From: Cognatilysobacter tabacisoli
GTDB taxonomy: Bacteria; Pseudomonadota; Gammaproteobacteria; Xanthomonadales; Xanthomonadaceae
Length of the DNA stretch: 64,000 nt
Reading direction: 5' to 3'
Assembly: GCF_003586305.1 (NCBI RefSeq)
Contig: NZ_QXJI01000004.1
Location: forward strand, 248,001-312,000
Positions 27,483 through 37,239 of this stretch are shown piece by piece. Position numbers and translations under genes: made by a program. Positions within the stretch are counted from its first letter, which is position 1. Each line of letters begins with the position of its first letter. The notes beneath the pieces are model-generated. The model was not told where the DNA came from, did not search any database, and saw only the letters and a program-made list of their open reading frames with translations.

Positions 27483-30326
27483 ATGAACGATGCATCGCCC
27501 GATCCGCCCCACGCCGCGCGCGAGGCCGCCGTCGCGCACGCCGACCGCGCGCTGGAGCGGCTGCGGCGCAGCGACGCCGCGCTCGCGTCGCGGCTCGAAG
27601 AGGGCGCGACCGCCGAGGCGGTGCGCGCCGTCGCCGTCGCAAGCGACTTCGCGATAGAGACGTTGTTGCGCCAGCCCGAATTGCTGGCCCGCCTGCTCGA
27701 TGCACCCGATGCGCCAAGCCCCGAGCCGGTGCTCGACCCCGCGGCGCGCGAGACGTGGCCGGCGCAGCTGCGCCGCTACCGCGCGGCCGAATCGACGCGC
27801 CTGGTCTGGCGCGACGTGCTCGGCATGGACGACGTCGCCGCGACGCTGGCCGGCAGCACGCGGCTGGCCGAGCGCTGCCTGGCGCTGGCCCTCGACGCGC
27901 TCGAGCGCGAATTCGCGCTGCGTCACGGGCGCGTGCGCGCGGCCGACGGGACGGAGCAGCGGCTGGTCGTGTTCGGCCTCGGCAAGCTCGGCGGCGAGGA
28001 GCTGAACTTCAGTTCCGACGTCGACCTCGTCTACGCCTACGAAAGCGACGGCACGTCGGACGGGCCGCGCGCGCTCGACGCCGAGACCTATTTCGCCCGG
28101 CTCGGACAGCAGTTGGCCAAGCTGCTCGACGAGCCCACCGCCGACGGGTTCTGCCACCGCGTCGACCTGCGCCTGCGGCCGTACGGCAATGCCGGGCGGG
28201 TGGCGTGGTCGTTCGCGGCGATGGAGCAGTACTTCCAGCGCGAGGGCCGCGACTGGGAGCGCTACGCGTGGCAGAAGGCGCGGCCGGTCGCGGGCGACCG
28301 CGACGCCGGCGAGCGCTTCCTCGCGACGCTGCGGCCGTTCGTGTACCGGCGCTACCTCGACTTCGGCGCGCTCGACGGGCTGCGCGCGATGAAGGCGGCG
28401 ATCGCGGCCGAAGTCGCGCGCAAGGAGCTCGCCGACGACATCAAGCGCGGGCCCGGCGGGATCCGCGAGATCGAGTTCCTGGTGCAGGCGCTGCAGCTGA
28501 TCCACGGCGGGCGCGACGCGGCGCTGCGCGGGCGCCGCCTGCGCGACGGGCTGCGCGCGCTGGTGGCGGCGCGGCTGGTCGCGGCCGATGCGGCCGGCGC
28601 GCTGCAGGACGGCTACGACTTCCTGCGCCGGCTCGAGAACCGCCTGCAGATGCTGCGCGACGCGCAGACCCACGGGCTTCCGCCGGGCGATGGCGATCGC
28701 GTGCGGCTCGCCGCCGGGCTCGGCTTCGACGACTGGGCGGCGCTGCGTGCGGCGCTCGATGCCCACCGCGCGCGGGTGACGGCCGAGTTCGACGCGCTGC
28801 TCGCGCCGCGGCGCCGCGACGCCGCCCCGGACGCGCTGGCGATCTACTGGCGCGCGCTGCCCGACGCCGGCGACGCCGACACCCTGGCCGCCGCCGGCTT
28901 CGTCGAGGCCGGCAATGCCGACGGCCTGCTGCGCGACTTCGCCCGCAGCCCCGGCGTACGCACCCTGTCGGACGCCACGCGCGCGCGGCTCGACCGCTTG
29001 ATGCCGGCGCTGCTGCAGGCGGCCGCCGCCTCGGAGCAGCCGATGCTCGCGTTGAAGCGGCTGCTGGCGATGCTGGCCAACGTGCTGCGCCGCAGCGCCT
29101 ACCTCGCCCTGCTCGACGAGCAGCCGGCCGCGCTCGCGCGGCTGGTCGACGTGGTCGCCCGCAGCGCGCTGCTGGCCGAGCGCTTGGCGTCGTACCCGGT
29201 GCTGCTCGACGAGCTGCTCGACGCGCGGATCGGCGGCGCGCTGCCCGGCCGCGACGCGCTGCACGCGGCCTGCGCGGCGGTCGGCGATGACGACGACGCC
29301 GAGGCGACGCTGCAGGCGCTCAACGAAGTGCGCCAGGCGCTGAGCTTCCGCATCGCGATGGCCGTGCGCGACGGGCGCGAGACCGCCGCCGCCGGCGCGC
29401 GCCAGCTGGCGTGGCTGGCCGACGGCGTGGTCGCGCGGGTGCTGGCCCTGGCCACGCACGAGGTCGTCCACGCGCACGGCCGGGTGCCGGACGCGCGCTT
29501 CGCGGTGCTCGGCTACGGCAGCCTCGGCGGCGAGGAGCTCGGCTTCGGCTCCGACCTGGACCTGGTGTTCCTGTACGACGCCGCACGCGATGCGCAGTCC
29601 GATGGCGCGCGCCCGCTCGACGCGACGCGCTGGTTCGCGCGTCTGGCGCAGAAGGTCGTCGCGCTGCTCGGCGCGGTGACCGGCGCCGGGTGCCTGTACG
29701 ACGTCGACGTGCGGCTGCGACCGGACGGCGCCAAGGGCCTGCTGGTGTCGTCGCTGGCGAGCTTCGCCGAGTACCAGCGCGAGCGCGCGTGGACGTGGGA
29801 ACACCAGGCGCTGGTGCGCGCGCGCTGCGTTGCCGGTGACGCCAGCCTGGCGGCGGATTTCGAAGGGGTGCGCACCGCGACGCTCGCGCGCGCGCGGCCG
29901 CCCGACGCGCTGCGCCACGACATCGAGTCGATGCGCGCGCGGATGCGCGCCGAGCTCGACCGCAGCGACGCCGCCGGCGGTTCCGGCGGCATGTTCGACC
30001 TGAAGCAGGGCGAGGGCGGGCTGGTTGACCTGGAGTTCCTGCTGCAGGCGCTGGTGCTCGGCCATGCCCACGCCGACGCCGGCCTGCTCGCGCCGCGCGA
30101 CACGCCGGGGCTGATCGGGGCGCTGCATGCGGCCGGCCACCTCGACGCGGCGACCGCGGCCTCGCTGCGCGAAGCGCACGGGGCGCTGCTCGCGCTCGGC
30201 CTGGCGTGCACGCTGGACCGGCGCGCGCGGCGCGTGCCGCACGACGACGTCGTCGCGGCGGCGCGGGCGGCGATCCGCGCGGCGCTGCGCGCGCACGCGC
30301 TCGACTTCGGCGCCGCGGCCGCCTGA
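27483..30326 (+). CDS. glnE: Bifunctional glutamine synthetase adenylyltransferase/adenylyl-removing enzyme
   Basis: 947 residues, the usual size. Two nucleotidyltransferase domains are visible: an N-terminal deadenylylating one with [20 protein letters not shown] (about residues 160-180) and a C-terminal adenylylating one with [20 protein letters not shown] (about 675-695). The linker [20 protein letters not shown] and the C-terminal [20 protein letters not shown] motifs occur in both halves. GlnE adds and removes AMP on glutamine synthetase in response to glutamine and PII. Start at 27483; the ribosome binding site is weak. Confidence 0.97.
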   Translation: MNDASPDPPHAAREAAVAHADRALERLRRSDAALASRLEEGATAEAVRAVAVASDFAIETLLRQPELLARLLDAPDAPSPEPVLDPAARETWPAQLRRYRAAESTRLVWRDVLGMDDVAATLAGSTRLAERCLALALDALEREFALRHGRVRAADGTEQRLVVFGLGKLGGEELNFSSDVDLVYAYESDGTSDGPRALDAETYFARLGQQLAKLLDEPTADGFCHRVDLRLRPYGNAGRVAWSFAAMEQYFQREGRDWERYAWQKARPVAGDRDAGERFLATLRPFVYRRYLDFGALDGLRAMKAAIAAEVARKELADDIKRGPGGIREIEFLVQALQLIHGGRDAALRGRRLRDGLRALVAARLVAADAAGALQDGYDFLRRLENRLQMLRDAQTHGLPPGDGDRVRLAAGLGFDDWAALRAALDAHRARVTAEFDALLAPRRRDAAPDALAIYWRALPDAGDADTLAAAGFVEAGNADGLLRDFARSPGVRTLSDATRARLDRLMPALLQAAAASEQPMLALKRLLAMLANVLRRSAYLALLDEQPAALARLVDVVARSALLAERLASYPVLLDELLDARIGGALPGRDALHAACAAVGDDDDAEATLQALNEVRQALSFRIAMAVRDGRETAAAGARQLAWLADGVVARVLALATHEVVHAHGRVPDARFAVLGYGSLGGEELGFGSDLDLVFLYDAARDAQSDGARPLDATRWFARLAQKVVALLGAVTGAGCLYDVDVRLRPDGAKGLLVSSLASFAEYQRERAWTWEHQALVRARCVAGDASLAADFEGVRTATLARARPPDALRHDIESMRARMRAELDRSDAAGGSGGMFDLKQGEGGLVDLEFLLQALVLGHAHADAGLLAPRDTPGLIGALHAAGHLDAATAASLREAHGALLALGLACTLDRRARRVPHDDVVAAARAAIRAALRAHALDFGAAAA

Positions 30327-30339
30327 GCGGCCGTCGTGA

Positions 30340-31323
30340 TCAGCCGTGCGCCAGCCGCTGGCGCACGGCCTCGGCCACGCGCGCGGTCTCGCGCAGCGGC
30401 TCGGCGAGGTGCGGCGCCCAGGCGCCGTCGCCGACCGGGTCGAACGGGCACACCCGGCCGCTGGCCAGCAGCGCATCGACGAACGCGCGCGGCCGGCCGC
30501 CGAGCGCGTCGATGCCGGCGACGTGGACCGGGACCCGCGTCGCCGCGGCCTCGGACAGCATGTTGACCGAGTCCGCGGTGCAGACGATCCGGTCGGCCCA
30601 GCCGAGCAGCCCCGCGTACGGGTTGGCGCCGTCGCGCTCGTCCCGCCAGACGATGCCCGGCACGCCGTCCAGATGATTCGCCAGGCGCTCGCGCACCGGC
30701 GCCGGCGTTCGGCGCGACGCGGTCGCGAGCACGCTGCCGCCGTCGGCGCGGACGCGTTCGACCACGGCTCGCACCGTCGCGTCGAGCGCGTCGGCGTCGA
30801 GTCGGGAGTGTGCGCTCGCGCCGCCGAGCAGCAGCGCCGTGCGCGGCTGCGGCAGCGCGCCGAGCGCGTGGAAGGCCTTGCGCGCGGCGTCGAGCCACGC
30901 GTCGTCGATGGGGTGCAGGCTGCCGAGCAGGGTGATCACGTTGTCGCCGCGCAGGCGGTCGTGCGCCGGCACGATCACCGCGTCCCACGCGCGCGGGTCG
31001 ACGCGCGGATCGAGGATCTGGACCGCACGCGCGCCGCGGGCGCGCAGCAGGCGCGTCGCCAGCGCGCCCTGGCGGCCGCAGCCGATCGCGAGCAGCGTCG
31101 AGGACGGCGTGATGCCGCCCAGCTGCGCGGCGAAGCTCGCGCCGAACGCGGACGCCGCGCCTGGCAGCGGGCGCGGCGCGAGCCAACGCCATGGCGCGCG
31201 GGTCGCCAACGTCCAGTCGTGCGTCGGCAGCGCCAGCGCGGCGGCCAGCGCCTGCGCCTGGCGCACGTTGCCGGCGTGGCCATCGGTCAGCGTCCAGGCG
31301 TGGTCGGGCGACGGGCGTTGCAT
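30340..31323 (-). CDS. ELM1/DUF1022-family protein (GT-B-like)
   Basis: 327 residues. WTLTDGHAGNVRQAQALAAAL, LLAIGCGRQGALATRLLRARG, FHALGALPQPRTALLLGGAS and VCTADSVNMLSEAAATRVPV mark the family named after plant ELM1 (mitochondrial fission), which has a GT-B-like two-domain shape. The bacterial function is unproven; location beside LPS genes is common. Convergent with glnE and divergent from the nitroreductase gene. Confidence 0.85.
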   Translation of the reverse strand: MQRPSPDHAWTLTDGHAGNVRQAQALAAALALPTHDWTLATRAPWRWLAPRPLPGAASAFGASFAAQLGGITPSSTLLAIGCGRQGALATRLLRARGARAVQILDPRVDPRAWDAVIVPAHDRLRGDNVITLLGSLHPIDDAWLDAARKAFHALGALPQPRTALLLGGASAHSRLDADALDATVRAVVERVRADGGSVLATASRRTPAPVRERLANHLDGVPGIVWRDERDGANPYAGLLGWADRIVCTADSVNMLSEAAATRVPVHVAGIDALGGRPRAFVDALLASGRVCPFDPVGDGAWAPHLAEPLRETARVAEAVRQRLAHG

Positions 31324-31343
31324 GCGTGCGGCTGATCCGTTCT

Positions 31344-31360
31344 GAACCGGGCGACGGTTC
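31344..31360. promoter_or_regulatory. Inverted repeat between ELM1-like and nitroreductase genes
   Basis: GAACCG, five bases, CGGTTC: perfect 6-5-6 inverted repeat 21 bases upstream of the ELM1-like start and 117 upstream of the nitroreductase. A possible operator in the shared promoter region; no binding protein can be named. Confidence 0.35.
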
Positions 31361-31476
31361 TTAACGAAGCGGACTCTACACTTGCCCGCCTCGGCCACGA
31401 CGCCGACGCAGCTACCGCCCCGTGTGCGACGGGCCGCGACGCCCGCGTCGGCACGGCCCCCGAACCGGAGATCCCG

Positions 31477-32067
31477 ATGACGCACGCCCTGTCCGACGCC
31501 GCCCTCGACCAGCTGTTCCGCACCGCGCGCACCCACAACGTGCTCGGCGGCGGGGTCGGCGACGACACGCTGCGCGCGCTGTACGAGCTGCTGAAGTGGG
31601 GTCCGACGACCGCCAACGCGTCGCCGGCGCGCTTCGTGTTCGTCAAGTCCGCCGAAGCGAAGGCGCGGCTTGCGCCGGCGCTCGACGAGGGCAACCGCGC
31701 CAAGACCCTGGCCGCGCCGGTGACGGCGATCGTCGCCCACGACCTGGCGTTCTACGAGAAGCTGCCCTACCTGTTCCCGCACACCGACGCGCGCGGCTGG
31801 TTCGACGGCAAGCCCGAGGCGGCGCTGGAGACGATCTGCCTGCGCAACGGCAGCCTGCAGGGCGCGTACCTGATCCTGGCCGCGCGTTCGCTCGGCCTGG
31901 ACTGCGGCCCGATGTCGGGCTTCGACAACGCCAAGGTCGACGCCGAGTTCTTCGGCGGCACGCGCTGGCGCTCGAACTTCCTGGTCAACCTCGGCCACGG
32001 CGACGCCTCGCAGCTGTTCCCGCGTTCGCCGCGGCTGGCGTTCGACGAGGCCGCGCAGATCCTCTGA
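31477..32067 (+). CDS. Nitroreductase family, malonic semialdehyde reductase RutE-like
   Basis: 196 residues, the length of RutE/Had[21 protein letters not shown] near residues 40-60 and [31 protein letters not shown]-type segments match the RutE subgroup, with the FMN site around the Arg/Ser residues of the first motif and [16 protein letters not shown] near 145. RutE reduces malonic semialdehyde to 3-hydroxypropionate in pyrimidine breakdown. No other rut gene is nearby, so the physiological substrate here is open. Confidence 0.88.
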   Translation: MTHALSDAALDQLFRTARTHNVLGGGVGDDTLRALYELLKWGPTTANASPARFVFVKSAEAKARLAPALDEGNRAKTLAAPVTAIVAHDLAFYEKLPYLFPHTDARGWFDGKPEAALETICLRNGSLQGAYLILAARSLGLDCGPMSGFDNAKVDAEFFGGTRWRSNFLVNLGHGDASQLFPRSPRLAFDEAAQIL

Positions 32068-32123
32068 GCTGCCGCGCGCCGCGCTGCGATTCCACTGTTT
32101 GTTCCACCCCACGGAGACCGACC

Positions 32124-32714
32124 ATGTTCAAGCGCCTGACCCTCGCCGCCGCGCTCGCCGCCGCGTCGTTCGCCGCCACCGCCGCGCCGGTGGCCTACAA
32201 GATGGACGCCAACCACACCAGCGTCGTCGCCAGCTGGAGCCACTTCGGCTTCTCCAACCCGATCGCGAACTTCGGCCAGGTCGATGGCGTGATCAACTAC
32301 GACCCGCAGAACGTCGGCCAGTCGTCGGTCAACGTCACGATCCCGCTCGCCGGGCTCGACACCCGCGTGGCCAAGTTCGACGAGCACCTGCGCAGCGCCG
32401 ACTTCTTCGACGCGGCCAAGTTCCCGACGATCACCTTCAAGAGCACCCGGGTCGAGGCCGCCGGCGACAGGAAGCTGCGCGTGTTCGGCGACCTGACGAT
32501 CAAGGGCATCACCAAGCCGGCGGTGCTGGACGTGACGATCAACAAGATAGGCGAGCAGCCGATGGCCAAGCGCCCGGCGGCCGGTTTCGACGCGAGCACG
32601 GTGATCAAGCGCAGCGACTTCGGCGTCGACAAGTACGCGCCGAACGTCAGCGACGAGGTCACGATCACGATCACCACCGAGGCGGTCGTGGCCAAGGCCG
32701 ACGCGGCCAAGTAA
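32124..32714 (+). CDS. YceI-family periplasmic lipid-binding protein
   Basis: 196 residues with signal peptide 1-21 (ending ATAA, mature PVAYKMDANH). The YceI barrel is evident from HTSVVASWSHFGFSNP, LRSADFFDAAKFPTITFKST and FGDLTIKGITKPAVLDVTIN. The family binds polyprenoid or fatty amide ligands and is often stress- or alkaline-induced. ACGGAGACC precedes the ATG. Next in line is the pirin gene, 4 bases away, so the two are co-transcribed. Confidence 0.93.
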   Translation: MFKRLTLAAALAAASFAATAAPVAYKMDANHTSVVASWSHFGFSNPIANFGQVDGVINYDPQNVGQSSVNVTIPLAGLDTRVAKFDEHLRSADFFDAAKFPTITFKSTRVEAAGDRKLRVFGDLTIKGITKPAVLDVTINKIGEQPMAKRPAAGFDASTVIKRSDFGVDKYAPNVSDEVTITITTEAVVAKADAAK

Positions 32715-32718
32715 GCGC

Positions 32719-33420
32719 ATGCGGATCGAACGCCCCTCGGCCGCGCGCGGCCGCGTGCAGGCCGGCTGGCTCGACAGCCGGCACACGTTCTCGTTCGGGC
32801 AGTACTACGACCCGGCATGGATGGGCTTCGGCCCGCTGCGGGTGATCAACGAGGACCGCGTCGATCCCGGTGCGGGCTTCGCCCCGCACCGGCACGCCAA
32901 CATGGAAATCCTCAGCTACGTGCTCGACGGCGGGCTTGCCCACCGCGACAGCACCGGCGGCGGCGGGGTGATCCGGCCCGGCGAACTGCAGTGGATGAGC
33001 GCCGGGCACGGCGTCGAGCACAGCGAATTCAACGCGTCCGACGCCGAACCGGTGCACTTCCTGCAGATATGGATCCAGCCGTCGCGGCTGAACCACGCGC
33101 CGGCGTATGCGCAGCGCGCGGCGACGCCGCTGTCGTCGGCGTGGACGGTGCTGGCCAGCCCCGATGGCGCCGACGGCAGCATCGCGATCCGCCAGGACGC
33201 CCGCCTGCGCGCCGTGCGGCTGGCGGACGGCGACGCGGCGGCGTTCGAGCGCGATCCGTCGCGGCTGTACTGGCTGCACGTCGCCCGCGGGACGGTCGAC
33301 GTCGACGGCCAGGCGCTGTCGGCGGGCGATGCGCTCGGCTGGGCCGACGAAGCCGGCCCGCTGTCGGTGCGCGGGGCCGGGTCCGACGCCGAGGTGCTGC
33401 TGTTCGACCTGCCGCGCTGA
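32719..33420 (+). CDS. Pirin-family bicupin
   Basis: 233 residues. The N-terminal cupin has the metal set PHRHANMEILSYVLDG (two His near 56-58 and Glu62) and GHGVEHSEFN (His near 101). GWLDSRHTFSFGQYYDPAWM opens the fold. YhhW/YhaK-type pirins bind a metal and some have quercetinase activity; others act as redox sensors. The start is ATG at 32719, just past the YceI stop. Confidence 0.93.
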   Translation: MRIERPSAARGRVQAGWLDSRHTFSFGQYYDPAWMGFGPLRVINEDRVDPGAGFAPHRHANMEILSYVLDGGLAHRDSTGGGGVIRPGELQWMSAGHGVEHSEFNASDAEPVHFLQIWIQPSRLNHAPAYAQRAATPLSSAWTVLASPDGADGSIAIRQDARLRAVRLADGDAAAFERDPSRLYWLHVARGTVDVDGQALSAGDALGWADEAGPLSVRGAGSDAEVLLFDLPR

Positions 33421-33478
33421 ACGCGGCCGGTGCGGGGCGGCTGGTAAACTCCGCGTCCCCGCGTTGCCGACCGCCGCC

Positions 33479-33676
33479 ATGACCACCACGCCCGCCCATC
33501 CGACCCAGGCCAACGCGCAGCAGCGCTACGTCGTCCATCGCGCCGACCTACCGCTGAGCTGTCCGCTGCCGTCGATGGCGCTGTGGAATTCGCACCCGCG
33601 GGTGTACCTGCCGATCGAGGCCGAGCACGAGGTGCAGTGCCCGTACTGCGGCGCGCATTTCGTCCTCGGGGACTGA
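33479..33676 (+). CDS. Small zinc-finger protein (NDUFS6/zf-CHCC type)
   Basis: 65 residues. Cys28, His39, Cys54 and Cys57 (LSCPLPSM, NSHPRVYLPI, VQCPYCGAHF) form the CHCC zinc site of the zf-CHCC family, related to the complex I subunit NDUFS6. Gene-sized and conserved next to LPS genes in this family; exact function unknown. Confidence 0.85.
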   Translation: MTTTPAHPTQANAQQRYVVHRADLPLSCPLPSMALWNSHPRVYLPIEAEHEVQCPYCGAHFVLGD

Positions 33677-33748
33677 TCGCGGCCACGCGATGACGCGGCC
33701 GGCCGCCGTTTCGAACCGCCGCGCGGCCGCGTGCCCGGACCGGCCCGC

Positions 33749-34861
33749 ATGCGCCGGCTGACCGTCGTCCAGCTGCTGCCGGCGCTGGAATCCGGCGGCG
33801 TCGAGCGCTCCACCCTCGAAATCGCCGCCGCGCTGGTCGCGGCCGGCCACCGTGCGATCGTCGTCTCGGCCGGCGGCCGGCTGGTGCCGCGGCTGGACGC
33901 GATCGGCGCAGAACACGTCGCGCTCGACATCGGCCGCAAGTCCCTGCTGACGCTGCGCCACGCGCGCACGCTGCGCGCGCTGTTCGCGCGCGAGCGCGCC
34001 GACATCGTGCACGCGCGCTCGCGGCTGCCGGCGTGGCTGGCGGTGCTCGCGCTGCGCGGCACGTCGACCGGCACGCGCCCGCGCTTCGTCACCACCGTGC
34101 ACGGGCTGAACTCGCCGTCGCGCTACAGCGCGGTGATGGCGCGCGGCGAGCGGGTGATCTGCGTGTCGCGCACCGTGCGCGACTACGTCCTGCAGCACTA
34201 CCCGGACACCGACCCCGCCCGGCTGCGGGTGATCGACCGCGGCATCGACCCGGTCGACTTCCCGCGCGCGCCGCATCCCGACCGCGAGGCGCGCGCCTGG
34301 GCCGCCGCGCAGCACCCGGCGATCGGCGGCGACGGCCCGCTGCTGCTGCTGCCCGGTCGCGGCACGCGGCTGAAGGGCCACTCCGACGCGCTGGAACTGC
34401 TGGCCCAGCTGCGTGCCGACCGCCTCGACGCGCGGCTGTGGCTGCCCGGCGCGCGCGAGCCCGGCCGTGCCGAGTACATCGTCGAACTGGAGGCGCTGGC
34501 CGCGCGCCGGGGCGTCGCCGACGCGGTCGCGTTCACCGCGCCGACCGACGCGATCGCGCGCGCGTACGCCGCCAGCGACCTGGTGCTGCAGCTGTCGCGC
34601 AAGCCGGAGGCGTTCGGGCGCACGGTGATCGAGGCGCTGTCGGTCGGTCGCCCGGTGCTGGGCTGGGCCCACGGCGGCGTCGGCGAATTGCTGGCCCAAC
34701 TGCAGCCCGATGGCGAGGTCTCGCCGTTCGATACGCACGCGCTGCATGCCCGCGCGCGCGCACTGCTGGCGCGGCCGCCCGTCCCAGCCGTTACGATGCC
34801 GCACACCTTGCGTGCGATGCAGGAGGCCACGCTTGCCGTCTACGACGAACTCCGCCGCTGA
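33749..34861 (+). CDS. GT-B glycosyltransferase (GT4 type), probably LPS core
   Basis: 370 residues from ATG at 33749 (an in-frame GTG at 33731 is possible). TVVQLLPALESGGVERSTLE is the donor-side N-terminus common in GT4 LPS transferases; DRGIDPVDFPR and LLLLPGRGTRLKGHSDALELL follow, and the retaining GT motif is PEAFGRTVIEALSVGRPVLG with both Glu residues, about 290-310. It overlaps an operon with an O-antigen ligase one base downstream, with lpxL and waaA close by. It likely adds a core sugar. Confidence 0.85.
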   Translation: MRRLTVVQLLPALESGGVERSTLEIAAALVAAGHRAIVVSAGGRLVPRLDAIGAEHVALDIGRKSLLTLRHARTLRALFARERADIVHARSRLPAWLAVLALRGTSTGTRPRFVTTVHGLNSPSRYSAVMARGERVICVSRTVRDYVLQHYPDTDPARLRVIDRGIDPVDFPRAPHPDREARAWAAAQHPAIGGDGPLLLLPGRGTRLKGHSDALELLAQLRADRLDARLWLPGAREPGRAEYIVELEALAARRGVADAVAFTAPTDAIARAYAASDLVLQLSRKPEAFGRTVIEALSVGRPVLGWAHGGVGELLAQLQPDGEVSPFDTHALHARARALLARPPVPAVTMPHTLRAMQEATLAVYDELRR

Positions 34862-34862
34862 C

Positions 34863-36191
34863 ATGCCTTCCGCCGCGCCGGCGACGCCGCCGGCCGGCTG
34901 GCGCTGGGCGCCGGCGTGGATCCTCGCGTACGTCGCCCTGTGGCCAGCGCCGGGCTACGCCGAGGGCGTGCTCGTGCTCGGCGCGCTGGTGGCGATCGTC
35001 AAGCTGCTGTCGAGCCGGTTCCGCGGCGGCACGCAGCTGCTCAGCGGCCCGGCGTGGGCGCTGACCAGCGTGCTGTTCTTCGCGTACTGGCTGCCCGAGC
35101 TGGTCTCGGCGTTCGACGCGGTCGACCGCGGCCGCGCCCTGCGCGAGGCCGCTGCGGACCTGCGCTACCTGCCGTTCCTGTGGCTGGCGGCGATCGCGGT
35201 CGCCACCGAGCCGGGCCGTCGGCGCACCTTCGGTGGGCTGGCGATCATCGTCGGCATATGGACCGTCGACGCGCTGCTGCAGGCGCTGTCGGGCACCAGC
35301 CCGCTGTTCTTCGGCCTGGATTCGATCAAGCACGCGATCAGCGGGCGCGGCATGTGCTCGGCCGCGGAGGTCGCCGCGGTCGACCGCCTCAGCGGCGTGC
35401 TCGGCCCGTGCAACCTGAAGCTAGGACAGGTCATCGCCAGTCTGTCGCCGTTCGTGCTGCACGCCGCGCGCCGGCGCTTCCACGTCGCCGGCTGGATCGC
35501 GGCCGCCGCGGCGGTCGGGCTGGTGATCCTGCTGGCCGGCTCGCGCGCGTCGTGGATCACCTACGCGCTGGTGCTGGTGTGGTCGGGCTGGCGCGTGCTC
35601 GGCTGGAAGCGACTGGCCGCGGTGTTCGCGTTCGGCGCGGTGACGCTGGTCGCGCTGAACTTCACCGTTCCGCAGGTGCGCGACCGCATCGACCGCACGC
35701 TGCACGCGATGCGGGCCAGCGAGGATGGCGTCGACACGGCGCTGTCCGGGCGCGCGCGCATCTGGGGCGCCGCCGCGTGCATGGCGCGCGAGCACCCGGT
35801 CAACGGCGTCGGCGCGCGCGGGTTCCGCGAGGCGTTCCCGGCCTGCGATCCCGAGCCGGGCGAACCGGCCGCGTGGGGCGAAGGCCCGGCGTTCCACGCG
35901 CACCAGATCGTGCTCGAGGTCGCCAGCGAGACCGGCGGCTTCGGCCTGCTGCTGTGGCTGGCCGGCGTCGCGCTGGGCTGGCGCGCGTGGCGGTACGCCG
36001 AGCGCAGCGCCCGCGACGCCGCGCGCCCGGCGATGCTGGCGCTGGCGGTGACGGTGTTCCCGCTCAACACGCATCTGGCGTTCTATTCGACGTTCTGGGG
36101 CGGACTGACGCTGCTGCTGGCCGCGCTGTACGCTGGCAGCCTGCTCGCCAACGACCGCGTCGCGCCCGCGACCGACACCGCGGCGCGCTAG
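34863..36191 (+). CDS. O-antigen ligase family membrane protein
   Basis: 442 residues with about 10-11 hydrophobic segments (for example VAIVKLLSSRF, LAIIVGIWTVDALLQAL, WIAAAAAVGLVILLAG). The Wzy/WaaL signature GSRASWITYALVLVWSGWRV around 230, with the Arg needed for activity, and the large periplasmic loop ending in GEGPAFHAHQIVLEVASETG with a conserved His, fit the WaaL/Wzy_C fold. It would attach O-polysaccharide to lipid A-core. ATG at 34863 directly follows the glycosyltransferase stop (TGACATG). Confidence 0.88.
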   Translation: MPSAAPATPPAGWRWAPAWILAYVALWPAPGYAEGVLVLGALVAIVKLLSSRFRGGTQLLSGPAWALTSVLFFAYWLPELVSAFDAVDRGRALREAAADLRYLPFLWLAAIAVATEPGRRRTFGGLAIIVGIWTVDALLQALSGTSPLFFGLDSIKHAISGRGMCSAAEVAAVDRLSGVLGPCNLKLGQVIASLSPFVLHAARRRFHVAGWIAAAAAVGLVILLAGSRASWITYALVLVWSGWRVLGWKRLAAVFAFGAVTLVALNFTVPQVRDRIDRTLHAMRASEDGVDTALSGRARIWGAAACMAREHPVNGVGARGFREAFPACDPEPGEPAAWGEGPAFHAHQIVLEVASETGGFGLLLWLAGVALGWRAWRYAERSARDAARPAMLALAVTVFPLNTHLAFYSTFWGGLTLLLAALYAGSLLANDRVAPATDTAAR

Positions 36192-36201
36192 CCGTCGCGC
36201 G

Positions 36202-37149
36202 CTAACTGTCGCGGGGTGCCGGGCCGTCGTCGCGCCGGTACGGCGACGCGAGGCCCGGCGGCCGCCGCTTGAAGCGGCGGTGTATCCACAGGTACTGGCT
36301 CGGCGCCTCGCGCACCATCGCCTCGATCGCCGCGTTGACCCGCGCGCTGTCGGCGGTCGCGTCCTTCGACGGAAAGTCCTCCAGCGGGGGCGCGATCCGC
36401 AGCACGTAGTCCGCCCCGTCGCGGCGGTGGAAGAACGGCACCACGGCGCAGCCGGCGACGCGCGCGAACTGGTGGGTGGCGGTGATCGTCGCCGCGGGCA
36501 CGCCGAAGAACGGCGCGAACACCGTGTCCTTGCCGCGCATGTCCTGGTCCGGCGCGTACCACAGGAAGCCGCCCTGCTTGAGGTGGCGCATCGCCGCGCG
36601 CAAGTCGTCGTTGGTGAACATCGCGCGCGCGTAGCGCAGCCGGCCGCGCTTGACCGCCCACTCCATCACCGGGTTGCGGTGGCGGCGGTACATGCCGGCG
36701 AGCGGCACGTGGTCGCATAGCAGCCGGCCGCACATCTCCAGCGTCAGGAAGTGGCCCGACACCATCAGCACGCCGCGGCCCTGCGCCTGCAGCGCGCGCA
36801 GGTGCTCGAGGCCCTCGATGCGTACCGTGCGCCGCATCGGCGCGGCCGAGCCCCACCATGCGCGCGCGAACTCGAACAGGCCGATGCCCAGGTCGCGGAA
36901 GCTGTCGCGCAGCAGCCGCGCGCGCGCGGCGTCGTCGAGTTCGGGGAAGCACAGCGCGAGGTTGACCAGCGCCGCGCGCCGGCGTTCGCCGGCGACGCGC
37001 AGCGCGAGCGCGCCGACGCCGGCGCCAAGCCAGCGCTGCAGGCCCCACGGCAGCGCCGCCGCGACGCACATCCCCGCATAGCCGAACCATGCCGGCCACA
37101 GGCGTGGCGAGGTCAGCGGGGGGCGGGGCGGCAGGGCGGGGTCGGCCAT
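36202..37149 (-). CDS. lpxL: Lipid A lauroyl acyltransferase
   Basis: 315 residues. HtrB/LpxL family with an N-terminal membrane anchor (about 20-50), the acyltransferase motif H133-X4-E138 (SGHFLTLEM), and YRRHRNPVMEWAVKRGR, APDQDMRGKDTVFAPFFGVP and YLWIHRRFKRRPPG. Adds a secondary acyl chain to Kdo-lipid A. Convergent with the O-antigen ligase, divergent from waaA. Confidence 0.93.
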   Translation of the reverse strand: MADPALPPRPPLTSPRLWPAWFGYAGMCVAAALPWGLQRWLGAGVGALALRVAGERRRAALVNLALCFPELDDAARARLLRDSFRDLGIGLFEFARAWWGSAAPMRRTVRIEGLEHLRALQAQGRGVLMVSGHFLTLEMCGRLLCDHVPLAGMYRRHRNPVMEWAVKRGRLRYARAMFTNDDLRAAMRHLKQGGFLWYAPDQDMRGKDTVFAPFFGVPAATITATHQFARVAGCAVVPFFHRRDGADYVLRIAPPLEDFPSKDATADSARVNAAIEAMVREAPSQYLWIHRRFKRRPPGLASPYRRDDGPAPRDS

Positions 37150-37239
37150 CGCCGTAGTTTAGGCGCTGTGCGCAGCCGCGACGCCCCGTGCGCGCGCCCG
37201 TCGCGCCGCCCGATGCGCCGCACCGCTTATCCTTGGCGC